Positions 25,767-33,796 of a DNA stretch of 56,026 nt are shown piece after piece. The notes beneath the pieces were generated by a model. The model was not told where the DNA came from, did no database searches, and was given only the letters and a program-made list of their open reading frames with translations. Position 1 is the stretch's first letter. Every line of letters begins with the position of its first letter. The translations under genes were made by a program, and so were the position numbers. The stretch comes from Amycolatopsis marina (GTDB lineage: Bacteria; Actinomycetota; Actinomycetes; Mycobacteriales; Pseudonocardiaceae): contig NZ_FOKG01000031.1 in NCBI RefSeq assembly GCF_900111885.1, positions 1-56,026 on the forward strand, read 5' to 3'.

Positions 25767-26500
25767 GATGTCGGCTTCGCTGCCTTGCGGCTTCGGAGCA
25801 GAGCGCCGGCGCCGACACCGAGGCCCAAAGCGCCGACCGCGACACCGGCACCACCGAGCCAGCGGGCAGTGTCGTCCTGCGACACAGCGATGTCGGCGGT
25901 GTCTGGCTGGTCACCACCGCCATGGCCGTTTCCGGATTCCGCTGCCAGTTCGACCACCGGGGCGGGATTCTCCGGCTCCTCGGCGCCCTCGGCGGGTGGC
26001 GGCGCGTCCCAGTTCGCCACCGTGCCGTTGGAGTAGGTTTGCGTCACGGGAAGCATGAGCGTGTCGACGGTGCCGGGTAGCGGTCCCGCGGTGAAGGCGA
26101 ACTCCTCGTAGGACGTGGTGCCTGCGGCGATCTCGTTGCCGGGCTGCGCGGTCCAGGTGATCTTGGTGGCGACCTCGGTGACGTCGGTGCCCCTGCCGTT
26201 CCGCACCGGATTCGGCAGTGTTGTCGTCGTGACCTCGGCGGTCCAGCCCGGCACCGGCGTGGTGCGCGCGGAACTGATCGCGTACTCGTTCGGTATCGTC
26301 ATCTCGATCTTGTTGGTGCCGGCCTCGGCCTCCTCGTTGGGGACGCGCAGCACGATGGCCCCGTAGCCGCCTTTTTCTGGTTGCTCGCCGTAGACGTTGG
26401 CGGTGACGTGGGCGGCGGCGATCCCGGTGGTGAGCAGGCTGGTCGCGCCGACAGCCCCCAGCAGCACGGCCGAACGTCGAATCACATGGGTTCTGGACAT
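25763..26500 (-). CDS. ycnI: YcnI-family copper-binding protein
   Basis: The 245-residue protein has a signal peptide ending AAA, exposing His (HVTANVYGEQ) as the mature N-terminus. Such proteins hold Cu(II) with this histidine and a conserved Trp. Motifs GGYGAIVLRVPNEE, PGWTAEV and YSNGTVANWDAPP are typical. A C-terminal membrane helix (about 215-238) anchors it. The ribosome-binding site AGGAG lies within a possible hairpin with the end of the upstream gene (26506-26551). It couples to copC downstream by ATGA. Confidence 0.9.
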   Translation of the reverse strand: MSRTHVIRRSAVLLGAVGATSLLTTGIAAAHVTANVYGEQPEKGGYGAIVLRVPNEEAEAGTNKIEMTIPNEYAISSARTTPVPGWTAEVTTTTLPNPVRNGRGTDVTEVATKITWTAQPGNEIAAGTTSYEEFAFTAGPLPGTVDTLMLPVTQTYSNGTVANWDAPPPAEGAEEPENPAPVVELAAESGNGHGGGDQPDTADIAVSQDDTARWLGGAGVAVGALGLGVGAGALLRSRKAAKPTS

Positions 26501-26505
26501 CAGAT

Positions 26506-26551
26506 AACTCCTGAGAAGTTGGGAAAGTTGGAGAGCTGAACTTCAGGAGTT
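26506..26551 (-). promoter_or_regulatory. Possible hairpin masking the ycnI ribosome-binding site
   Basis: In the minus-strand transcript AACTCCTGA (26551-26543), which contains the stop codon of the upstream gene, can pair perfectly with TCAGGAGTT (26514-26506), which contains the ycnI ribosome-binding site. Ribosomes finishing the upstream gene would open it. This predicts coupling of ycnI translation to the gene before it. Confidence 0.4.
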
Positions 26552-27166
26552 CTCTGGCGGGCCGCGACGCCCGTGTACGCGCCGCAACTGGATGTCGACG
26601 AATTGCCCGTCGCCAGCGGCACGAACGATGACAGCGGGTGTCGCCCCGCTGGGAATTGGCGGCAGGCGCCATGCGGTGTGCACCAAGCGTCGCAGGCTCA
26701 TCGCGACGGCCTGCAGCATCGACTCCGCCCGCGCCAGCAGTATCGCGGTGAGGACCGTCGCGCCCAGGTGTGCGGCGAGGATCATCGCACCTGGGTCGAC
26801 TCCACTGTGGATACTGGGTCCACCCGGATCTGCTGGGCTGTGTGTTCCGTGTCCCCCGAGCATCACGTGCATCACGACCTGCGCGACGCCCAGCACCAGT
26901 ACGACGCCGAGCAGCCCGTGCAGACGCTCGGCGAGGACAGTGGCGAGCCAGCCGATCACCGGCGTCAGCAGCACTATCACTACGGCGCGCGGCATACCAC
27001 CGTCGGCGAGCGCGTGCGCGACGATCGCGGGCACCGCCGAAGAACAGGTGAGCAGCCCGCCCCGCACGACGCGCAGAGCAACAGGTCGCCGCGATTCACG
27101 AGAGCGCCGGTGATGTAGAGCCGACACCGGTTCCGTCACGCGCTTGCTCCGGTCAGGTCGCATCAC
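26543..27166 (-). CDS. Uncharacterised membrane protein between ccmG and ycnI
   Basis: The 207-residue protein has a basic N-terminus and about four membrane helices (about 35-58, 62-80, 83-103, 125-150). A His-rich loop MHVMLGGHGTHSPADPGGPSIHSG between helices could bind metal. It overlaps the ccmG stop by GTGA, so it is part of the operon. I recognise no named family. Its place between ccmG and ycnI-copC suggests a role in copper or heme handling at the membrane. The start is GTG 27166 or the adjacent ATG 27163. Confidence 0.7.
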   Translation of the reverse strand: MMRPDRSKRVTEPVSALHHRRSRESRRPVALRVVRGGLLTCSSAVPAIVAHALADGGMPRAVVIVLLTPVIGWLATVLAERLHGLLGVVLVLGVAQVVMHVMLGGHGTHSPADPGGPSIHSGVDPGAMILAAHLGATVLTAILLARAESMLQAVAMSLRRLVHTAWRLPPIPSGATPAVIVRAAGDGQFVDIQLRRVHGRRGPPENS

Positions 27167-27798
27167 TGCCTCGGGGCGGGTTGGACGGGGCCCTCGGTGT
27201 GGGACCGCGGTGTGTGGCCGGCGAGGATCGCGTCGAGGGTTCCGGACAGCAGTGGGTAGGTGACCGGCCCGGTGATCTTCGCGACGACGGTTCCCGTGCG
27301 GTCGAGGAAGAACGTTTCCGGGACACCGAAGACGCCGAAATCCAGCGCAATCCTGGAATCTGGGTCGGTTACATAGCGGTACGCGGAAGGATCGCCGCGG
27401 CCCATCTCGTCCAGGAAGGCGATGGCGGAGCCACGCTGGTCCTGGTAGTTCACCCCAACGAAGACAGCGCTCGCCTCGCGGTAGTTGTTCGCCGCCGACA
27501 CCAGGGCAGCGTGCTCCTCACGGCAGGCCACGCACCAGGAGGCCCAGAAGTTGACCACCACGACCTGGCCGTGGAGGTCGGCCAGCGAGAGCGAGCCCTC
27601 GCCCTCCAGATTCGGCATCGTCGCAGTGGGCGCGGGTTTGCCGATCAAGGGGCTGTCGACCAGCGTGGGATCCTCACCCAGCTGGCTGCCGAATATCGAA
27701 CCGACACCGATCGCAACGACCACCACCGCGATCGCGATCCAGCGGACCAGCCGCCAGCGGCGGACATGTGGGGCCGGCTGAGTATCCCGTGCGTTCAT
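27163..27798 (-). CDS. ccmG: CcmG/DsbE-type thiol-disulfide oxidoreductase
   Basis: The 211-residue protein has one membrane anchor (about 17-38) and an extracytoplasmic thioredoxin fold. The active site is WASWCVACREEH and the cis-Pro loop is GVFGVPETFFLD, the GVxGxPETF motif that marks CcmG. It keeps the apocytochrome CxxCH thiols reduced for heme attachment, working with CcmH and a CcdA protein. It overlaps ccmI by ATGA on its 5' side and the unknown membrane gene on its 3' side. Confidence 0.92.
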   Translation of the reverse strand: MNARDTQPAPHVRRWRLVRWIAIAVVVVAIGVGSIFGSQLGEDPTLVDSPLIGKPAPTATMPNLEGEGSLSLADLHGQVVVVNFWASWCVACREEHAALVSAANNYREASAVFVGVNYQDQRGSAIAFLDEMGRGDPSAYRYVTDPDSRIALDFGVFGVPETFFLDRTGTVVAKITGPVTYPLLSGTLDAILAGHTPRSHTEGPVQPAPRQ

Positions 27799-28613
27799 TG
27801 TCCGTCCGCCTGCTCGGCTCGGGTGATCAGCTGCCGCACCTGCGCCTGGCGGTCATCCAGCAGGTCATCGCGCTGGGCAAGTTGTCGAAGCAGGGCGAGC
27901 GCGGTGGCTGGGTCCTTGCGGGCGTCGAGCAGAATATTCGCCTTGTACCACTGAGCGTCTGGTGATCTGGGGTCGATGGTCAGGGCTTGGTCGATGAACC
28001 GGAGGGCGGCGTCGACCTGGCCGAGTTGGAACAGCACCCACCCGGCTCCGGCCAGGACTTCGGGGTTGCCGGGGTCCTGTTTCAGCGCCACGCCGTAGTG
28101 TTCGGCGGCCTTGTCGTACTTTCCCTGGTCCAGGTAGCGGCCGGCCAGAGCGAGTCGCATCCCGAGCACGCTGGGGTTGTCGGTGACCACCGCTTCCATC
28201 TCCGCGTCGGTCACCGTGGAGAGGTCCCGCGGTGCGGGCACCGGGCTCACCGATGGGGCCGCGGTTGGCAGTTGGGCAGCCTCATTACCGGTGACGAACC
28301 CGCCCTCGGGCCGACTCGCCACATACTGGGGAAGCACCACGACCGCGGCGATCACCGCGATGACGGCAGCGACGACGTATGCGGCGCCCCTGGCTCGGAA
28401 ACGGCGCGGGGTACGGCCGGTGTCCTGCGCCTGGGGCTCTGGTACCTCGTCCAGGGCCTCGATCGCCGAAGCCACGGACGCCTCGTACCGCCGGCGGAGC
28501 TGGACGGCGACGTCGTCGGGAATCTCGTTGTCGGCGACCTGCCGTTCGAGGTCGGCAAGGTCGGCCAGGGCCTGGTCACGTTGGTGCTCCAGCGTTTCCC
28601 AGTCGGCGCTCAT
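27795..28613 (-). CDS. ccmI: CcmI-like TPR membrane protein
   Basis: The 272-residue protein starts MSADWETLEHQRDQALADLA, a cytoplasmic helix, followed by a membrane helix (about 77-95) and a C-terminal TPR domain (PSVLGMRLALAGRYLDQGKY...NPEVLAGAGWVLFQLGQVDAAL). CcmI holds the C-terminus of apocytochrome c for the heme lyase. ATG 28613 overlaps the ccmH stop (TGATG), which sets the start. It is separate from CcmH here rather than fused. Confidence 0.87.
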   Translation of the reverse strand: MSADWETLEHQRDQALADLADLERQVADNEIPDDVAVQLRRRYEASVASAIEALDEVPEPQAQDTGRTPRRFRARGAAYVVAAVIAVIAAVVVLPQYVASRPEGGFVTGNEAAQLPTAAPSVSPVPAPRDLSTVTDAEMEAVVTDNPSVLGMRLALAGRYLDQGKYDKAAEHYGVALKQDPGNPEVLAGAGWVLFQLGQVDAALRFIDQALTIDPRSPDAQWYKANILLDARKDPATALALLRQLAQRDDLLDDRQAQVRQLITRAEQADGQ

Positions 28614-29092
28614 CACAGACCCTCGTCGTCGCCGGTGGAGCGCGCCTGCTCGACGGCGTGGCCGACTCGCTCGCGCTGCTCGGCCGTGAGATCGCCGCCC
28701 GGTTCGGGCCGACGCCGCACCAGGAACACTGCGATACCGCCGACCACGACCGCCGCGACGGGCAGCACCCACAAGATCAGGGTCGCTCCGCTGGCGGGCG
28801 GGTCGAGCAGCACCCAATCGCCGTAACGGGCACGGAAGTAGCCGATGATCTCCTGGTCGCTGCGCCCGGCGGCGACCTGCTCGGCCACGGCGATACGCAT
28901 GATCTGCGCCGTCTCGGACGGAGACTCGGCAATGGACACGCTTTTGCACACCGGGCACCGCAACCGCTGTTCGAGCTCGTAGGCACGATCCGCCGGACCG
29001 GACCCCGCGGTGAGCAGACCGACGACAGCAACAGCGAGCAGGGACAGGATGGCCATGGCGAGCCCGGCCTGGGACAGCCTGCGCCTACGCAT
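28613..29092 (-). CDS. ccmH: Cytochrome c maturation thiol protein CcmH
   Basis: The 159-residue protein has an N-terminal signal or membrane helix, the motif LRCPVCKSVSIAESPS, a conserved YFRARYGDWVLL segment and a C-terminal membrane helix (about 104-125). CcmH uses its Cys pair to reduce or hold apocytochrome. The canonical motif is LRCxxCQ; here the last residue is Lys. It overlaps ccmF by eight bases and ccmI by one. Confidence 0.9.
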   Translation of the reverse strand: MRRRRLSQAGLAMAILSLLAVAVVGLLTAGSGPADRAYELEQRLRCPVCKSVSIAESPSETAQIMRIAVAEQVAAGRSDQEIIGYFRARYGDWVLLDPPASGATLILWVLPVAAVVVGGIAVFLVRRRPEPGGDLTAEQRERVGHAVEQARSTGDDEGL

Positions 29093-31058
29093 CAGTCACC
29101 ACTCGCTCGACCGTTGTGTCCGATGTTGTGCGCCGCGTTCGGCCGCTCAGCGCCCAGAACCCGCCGGCCGCGACGAGCCCGCCGCCGACCCACAACCACG
29201 CCATGAGTGGATAGCGGTAAAGGTTGAGGGAGACTCGCTCGTCGCCGAGCTGCGCGAGGGCGACATAGATGTCGCGGGTGGGAGCGGTCCAGACGGCCGG
29301 CTGTCCCACCGACTGGGTCTGGTTGTTGAACGCGGTCAGCTGTGGCGTCGCGGTCCAGGAGACCTGCCCGTCCTCGCGGAAGACGATATGCGCGTCGCGG
29401 CTCACCCGATCCGGCTGGACGTGCTCCTCGCTGCGGTCGAACGTCAGCGTGTAGCCAGCGAACTCGACCGATTCGCCGCGGTCCAGTGTGACGGTCGTGC
29501 GAGTGGCGAGTGACCCGGACACCGCGATGACGACGGCGACCACGGCCACCCCGAGGTGGGCGAGCTGCCCACCCCAGTAGGCGCGCTGCCCGCCGAGGAC
29601 CCGCGGTATGCCTCTCAGGCGTGGTTTCGGCGCGGTGACGACGAGCTGCCGCACACTGGCGGCGGCGACGCCCACGGCGATGGCCACGACGGCGACCACT
29701 CCGGGCGAGGAGACACCGCCCAGCACCACCACCGCGGCCGCGGCGGCACTGGCCAGCAGCAGCGGGAGGCGCAGCCGGACCCACAGCACGGCGAGGGAGG
29801 CGTAGCGGTACGGGGTGAACGGTCCCACGCCCATCGCGAGCAGGAGGGCGAACGCCAGTGGCACGGCCATGCGGTCGAAGAACGGCCGGCCCACCGACAC
29901 CTGGTTACCGGTGAGGGCCTCCACGATGATCGGGTAGACGGTTCCGGCGAGGACGACGAACGCGAACACGGTCAACAGCAGGTTGTTGATCAGGAACACG
30001 CCCTCGCGACTGGCCAGTGTTTCCGGGCGGGAACCTGAGGCAACGCGTTCACCGCGCAGCGCGAACAGGGTGAACCCGCCGCCCAGGACCAGCACGAGAA
30101 ACGCCAACAGTGCCGGACCCACCCCCGACTCGGTGAAGGAGTGCACCGACGCCACCACCCCGGAGCGGGTCAGAAACGTGCCCAGGATGGTGAGCGCGAA
30201 CGTATCGATGACCAGCACGAAGTTCCACGCCTGCAGCATGCCCCGCTTGACCTGCACCACGGCCGAGTGAATGAACGCGGTGGCGACCAGCCACGGGATC
30301 AGCGCCGCGTTTTCCACCGGGTCCCAAGCCCAGTAGCCGCCCCAGCCCAGTACCTCGTACGACCACCACGCGCCGAGCACCAGGCCTGCGGTGAGGAAGC
30401 TCCACGCCACGAGGTTGGCCCGGCGGGTCCGGCGCAGCCAGTCCACTCCTCCCCTGCGCAGCAGCAGGGCCGACATCGCGAACGCGAACGGCACGGTGAA
30501 CCCGACGAACCCGAGATAGAGCAGCGGCGGGTGGAACGCCACCATCGCATGGTCGGCCAGCAACGGGTTCGGGCCAGGGCCGTCAGCGGGCGGGTTGGGC
30601 AGGATCCGGAACGGGTTGGCCACAGTGGACACCAACCCGAAGAAGAACACGGCGACCACCCCGAGCACGGCGAGCGCACCGGTACCCAGCCGGTCGTCGG
30701 TGTCTCGTACCTGCCGCAGCACGGCCGCGGTGTAGCCGGCGAGCACCAGAGCCCACAGCACGATGCTGCCGCCGAGCGCGGACCACGCACTCGTGATGGT
30801 GAAGAACAACGGAGTCGCGCGGGAATGTGTCTCGGCCACATAGGACACGGCGAAATTGTCGGTGAGCAGCGCGACCTCGAGTGCCGCCATCGCCAGTGTG
30901 GCGCCACCGAGCATGCAGCCCACAGCGAAGCGCAACTGGCTGCGCCGCACGGCACCCGGGCGGTGCTGTGCACGGAAACCGAACACCGCAAGCACGATCG
31001 AGCCCGCGAGGCCGAGGAGGATGCCCACCCAGCCGACAGCGGGCGTCACCACGGTCAC
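29085..31058 (-). CDS. ccmF: Cytochrome c heme lyase subunit CcmF
   Basis: The 657-residue protein with about 15 membrane segments is the core heme lyase of System I. The tryptophan-rich heme-handling WWD domain reads WGGYWAWDPVENAALIPW (about residue 236). Conserved histidines flank it (VAFHPPLLYLG, FIHSAVVQV). The C-terminal periplasmic region is also conserved. It takes heme from CcmE and attaches it to apocytochrome c. Length fits the family. It overlaps ccmE by ATGA. Confidence 0.95.
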   Translation of the reverse strand: MTVVTPAVGWVGILLGLAGSIVLAVFGFRAQHRPGAVRRSQLRFAVGCMLGGATLAMAALEVALLTDNFAVSYVAETHSRATPLFFTITSAWSALGGSIVLWALVLAGYTAAVLRQVRDTDDRLGTGALAVLGVVAVFFFGLVSTVANPFRILPNPPADGPGPNPLLADHAMVAFHPPLLYLGFVGFTVPFAFAMSALLLRRGGVDWLRRTRRANLVAWSFLTAGLVLGAWWSYEVLGWGGYWAWDPVENAALIPWLVATAFIHSAVVQVKRGMLQAWNFVLVIDTFALTILGTFLTRSGVVASVHSFTESGVGPALLAFLVLVLGGGFTLFALRGERVASGSRPETLASREGVFLINNLLLTVFAFVVLAGTVYPIIVEALTGNQVSVGRPFFDRMAVPLAFALLLAMGVGPFTPYRYASLAVLWVRLRLPLLLASAAAAAVVVLGGVSSPGVVAVVAIAVGVAAASVRQLVVTAPKPRLRGIPRVLGGQRAYWGGQLAHLGVAVVAVVIAVSGSLATRTTVTLDRGESVEFAGYTLTFDRSEEHVQPDRVSRDAHIVFREDGQVSWTATPQLTAFNNQTQSVGQPAVWTAPTRDIYVALAQLGDERVSLNLYRYPLMAWLWVGGGLVAAGGFWALSGRTRRTTSDTTVERVVTDA

Positions 31059-31471
31059 GGGGACTCACCCTCGGCATCGGGCGGCTGGTAGTTCTCGTCG
31101 TGCTTGACCTTCATCGTGTCCGAGACGAACCCACTGCCCCGCCAGGAGCCCTCCAGTACCACGCCGATCCCGGCCTGGAACAGCTGCGCCGGCGCACCGT
31201 GGTGCTCCACCGCGACGGACGGCCCGCCAGGCCGGGTATCGGCGGCGACCACGAACCGCAGCCCCTCCGGGGTGCGTGTCACGCTGTCGGGCTCGACGAG
31301 CCCGCCCAGCTGGAAGCGCCTGTCGTCGGGGAAGTCCGCGCGGCGCTCGATCGCCTCCTGCGGCGTCAGGTAGTACACGAGGTTGTCGTTGAGGTTGCCG
31401 AAGAACAGCAACCCGGCCAGCACCGCAACCACGCCCACGCCGGAGAACGCCAGTAGCCGGTACCTCTTCAC
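31055..31471 (-). CDS. ccmE: Heme chaperone CcmE
   Basis: The 138-residue protein has one N-terminal membrane helix and an OB-fold domain. The C-terminal KVKHDENYQPP contains the histidine that binds heme covalently and the conserved Tyr. The N-terminal part has the LTPQEAIE motif. GTG 31471 overlaps the CcmD stop by four bases and avoids an Arg-rich upstream extension that would read across ccmD. It delivers heme from the CcmABCD complex to CcmF. Confidence 0.92.
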   Translation of the reverse strand: MKRYRLLAFSGVGVVAVLAGLLFFGNLNDNLVYYLTPQEAIERRADFPDDRRFQLGGLVEPDSVTRTPEGLRFVVAADTRPGGPSVAVEHHGAPAQLFQAGIGVVLEGSWRGSGFVSDTMKVKHDENYQPPDAEGESP

Positions 31472-31590
31472 AGCCGCTCCCCGATCCGGCGCCGCAGCCG
31501 AACCCAGCGTCGGGCGAGACCGAGGAAGTACCCGGCTACCGCGACGCCGGCGACGCCATACCCGAGCACGACCCATGCCCACTCAGACAT
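31468..31590 (-). CDS. ccmD: CcmD, small membrane protein of heme export complex
   Basis: This 40-residue protein, MSEWAWVVLGYGVAGVAVAG, has one membrane helix followed by a basic tail (FLGLARRWVRLRRRIGERL). Size, topology and place between ccmC and ccmE match CcmD, which helps release holo-CcmE. ATG 31590 overlaps the end of ccmC by eight bases; the stop overlaps the GTG of ccmE. It is too short for most gene callers and easily missed. Confidence 0.85.
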   Translation of the reverse strand: MSEWAWVVLGYGVAGVAVAGYFLGLARRWVRLRRRIGERL

Positions 31591-32317
31591 CCGCTCGTGA
31601 TCCCTTCTTCAGTGTGGGAGCCAGCACGGCACTACCGGCCAGCTCCGCGGATTCCGTCCGCTGCCTGGCTTCGTGCTCCTCCTCGACGGCCGCCAGGCGC
31701 ATCCGTGCCCGTAGTGCGAGCAGGTACAGCAGAGTGAACGCCAGCACATTGATCAGCAGGGTCGCCAACATGGTGTGGTCGATCGTCGGATCGCCCGGTT
31801 TGAGAACTGTCGGCGGCTGGTGCAGCGCACGCCACCACACCACGGACATGTGCACGATCGGCACCTGCACGAAGGCCACCACACCGAACACAGCGGAACG
31901 TCGCGCTCGAGCCGTCGGGTCCAGAGTGGCACGCCGCAACGCGAGATAGCCCAGGTACACGAACAACATGACCGCGGTCGTGACCACGCGAGGGTCCCAG
32001 GTCCACCACACGCCCCAGGTGGGCTTGCCCCAGATCGAGCCGAGCGCGATCGCCAGCCCGGTGAAGAACACGCCGACCTCGGCGCTCGCGGCGGCGAGGC
32101 GGTCGTAGCGAGGTCGGCGCCGCCACAACCACAGAATGCTGGCGGTCAAGGTGACGGCGAAGCTGAGGTAGGCGATCCAGGCAGCAGGGACGTGCACGTA
32201 CATCAGCCGCTGCAAGTTGCCCTGGAGCCGGTCGGGCGGGGCCAGCATCGCGGCGGTCAGCCCGATCGCCACCATCACGGCGGCCGCGATGGGCAGCCGA
32301 CGTCCGAACAGTCTCAT
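31583..32317 (-). CDS. ccmC: Heme-handling membrane protein CcmC
   Basis: The 244-residue protein has six membrane helices and the WWD motif WGKPTWGVWWTWDPRVV (about residue 109). Flanking conserved histidines are YVHVPAAW and VHMSVVWWRALHQ. CcmC loads heme onto CcmE. The start at MRLFGRRLPI overlaps ccmB by ATGA. The C-terminal tail (EEEHEARQRTESAEL) is longer than usual. Confidence 0.93.
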   Translation of the reverse strand: MRLFGRRLPIAAAVMVAIGLTAAMLAPPDRLQGNLQRLMYVHVPAAWIAYLSFAVTLTASILWLWRRRPRYDRLAAASAEVGVFFTGLAIALGSIWGKPTWGVWWTWDPRVVTTAVMLFVYLGYLALRRATLDPTARARRSAVFGVVAFVQVPIVHMSVVWWRALHQPPTVLKPGDPTIDHTMLATLLINVLAFTLLYLLALRARMRLAAVEEEHEARQRTESAELAGSAVLAPTLKKGSRADV

Positions 32318-33003
32318 GTGGACTCCTCCAAGTGCCTGGCGACGAACCCGGTGGCCACTACCGCCACGAGGTCCACCGTCAGGATGAGTAACAACCACGA
32401 CCACGGCTCGCGGCCGTAACGAGCCGCTTCCAGCGTCTGGCTCGCGGCCAGCAGCAACGGCAGCGCCACCGGCACGACCAGTAACGGCCCGAGCGTCGTT
32501 CTTCCCGCCAGCCCTTCCGCGAGCGCGCTCGCCACCGTGCCCAGCACCGCGAGTCCAACCGCCACCAAGGGAAAGACCGGAAGCAGCCACGGCCAGCCAG
32601 TCAACTCCGGGTCGTAGAGCAGCACAGCGACCGGAGCGAGCAGCACCTCGAACGCCAACAGCAGCACCGCGTTCGCCACCGCCCGGCCGGCCAGACGGAC
32701 GCCAGGGTGCACGCCACACAACCGCAGCACCGCCAGCTGTGCCGGCCCGTCCAACGCGCTCTGCCGCAAGGTCACCAGGACCCCGAACAGCAACACCACC
32801 ACCCAGTACAGACCGGGCCCGACCTGCCGCAACAACGGGACATCGCTGCCCACCGCCAGCGGCATCAGCAGCAAGGCCACCGCGCCGAACGGTGCTGTGA
32901 CCAAGAGTGCTTCGCCCGCACGCAACTCGAGCCGCAGATCCTTACGGGCGAGTTCGACACACTGCCGAAACGCGCCGGGAACCGCCGTCGTCTGGTCCGT
33001 CAC
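32314..33003 (-). CDS. ccmB: Heme exporter membrane subunit CcmB
   Basis: The 229-residue, six-helix permease is typical of CcmB. It begins with a cytoplasmic ARKDLRLELRAGEALLVT segment, which matches the conserved RKDLRxExR start of the family. It works with CcmA in the ABC-type complex that drives release of heme-loaded CcmE. It overlaps ccmA and ccmC by ATGA on each side. Confidence 0.88.
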   Translation of the reverse strand: MTDQTTAVPGAFRQCVELARKDLRLELRAGEALLVTAPFGAVALLLMPLAVGSDVPLLRQVGPGLYWVVVLLFGVLVTLRQSALDGPAQLAVLRLCGVHPGVRLAGRAVANAVLLLAFEVLLAPVAVLLYDPELTGWPWLLPVFPLVAVGLAVLGTVASALAEGLAGRTTLGPLLVVPVALPLLLAASQTLEAARYGREPWSWLLLILTVDLVAVVATGFVARHLEEST

Positions 33004-33680
33004 GCCGGCACCTCCGCCCGCACCGGCCGTGCCCGACCCTCGACGATCTCGACCAGCCGATCGGCCGCTCCGCGCAACCGTGCATGGTCGTGCGAGACCA
33101 CCACACTCGCCCCACCGCGCTCACGCACCTGCTCGGCCACGGCGTTCACCAGACCGGTCGAGGCTGGGTCCAGGCCCGTGTGGGCTTCGTCGAGCAGCAG
33201 CAGCCGCGGTTCGGTGAGCAGCACACGAGCCAACTCGGCACGGCGCTGCATTCCCTGTGAGCACGCATCGGCGCGCCGGTCCGCGGCGCCAGCCAACCCG
33301 ACCGCCTCGAGGGCCTCGTCGGCCGCGTGTTCCCGCCGTCCCGTCAAGCGGGCCAGGAAACGCAGGTTCTCCCGGACGGTCAGTCGCGGATACAACGCGG
33401 CGGTATGACCGACCAGTGCGATCCGGGGGCGAACGACAGCGCACTCTGCGCTGCCCAATGCCGCACCGAGAACATGACCGTGTCCACCGACCGGCGGCAG
33501 CAAGGTCGCCAGTACCCGCAGCAGAGTGCTCTTGCCTGACCCGTTCGCGCCCACGAGACCCACGGACTCGCCTGGGGCCACCGCGAAATCGAGGCTGCGC
33601 AACACCGGAGCGCGCTCGACGTCGACCGCGACGCCGACCAACATGGCGACGTGGTCGGTGTCGGGCACCGGGCTTGGCAT
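33000..33680 (-). CDS. ccmA: ATP-binding subunit CcmA
   Basis: The 226-residue ABC ATPase has Walker A GANGSGKST, a signature CSQGMQRRAELAR (in place of LSGGQ, as in many CcmA proteins) and Walker B LLLLDEAHTGLD with a switch HDH. As first gene of the 12-gene operon it sets the order ccmABCDEFHIG, then the unknown membrane gene, ycnI and copC. A BlaI-like box lies 31 bases upstream, in the promoter shared with ccdA3. Confidence 0.92.
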   Translation of the reverse strand: MPSPVPDTDHVAMLVGVAVDVERAPVLRSLDFAVAPGESVGLVGANGSGKSTLLRVLATLLPPVGGHGHVLGAALGSAECAVVRPRIALVGHTAALYPRLTVRENLRFLARLTGRREHAADEALEAVGLAGAADRRADACSQGMQRRAELARVLLTEPRLLLLDEAHTGLDPASTGLVNAVAEQVRERGGASVVVSHDHARLRGAADRLVEIVEGRARPVRAEVPA

Positions 33681-33710
33681 GGTCGGACTCCGTACACGAA
33701 CGAGACTGTC

Positions 33711-33729
33711 CTACTATTTGCGACCGTAG
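33711..33729. promoter_or_regulatory. BlaI/CopY-like operator box between ccmA and ccdA3
   Basis: CTACTA-N7-CCGTAG has two mismatches in the right half-site. It lies in the 116-base divergent promoter region, 31 bases from ccmA and 68 from ccdA3. The left part CTACTATTTG is identical to that of the box before blaI4. Confidence 0.55.
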
Positions 33730-33796
33730 GTTACGTGCAACCCCATTCGCACCGGAAGCGGGGGCGCGTCGAGCGGCTGCCGTCAGGAGGAGACCA

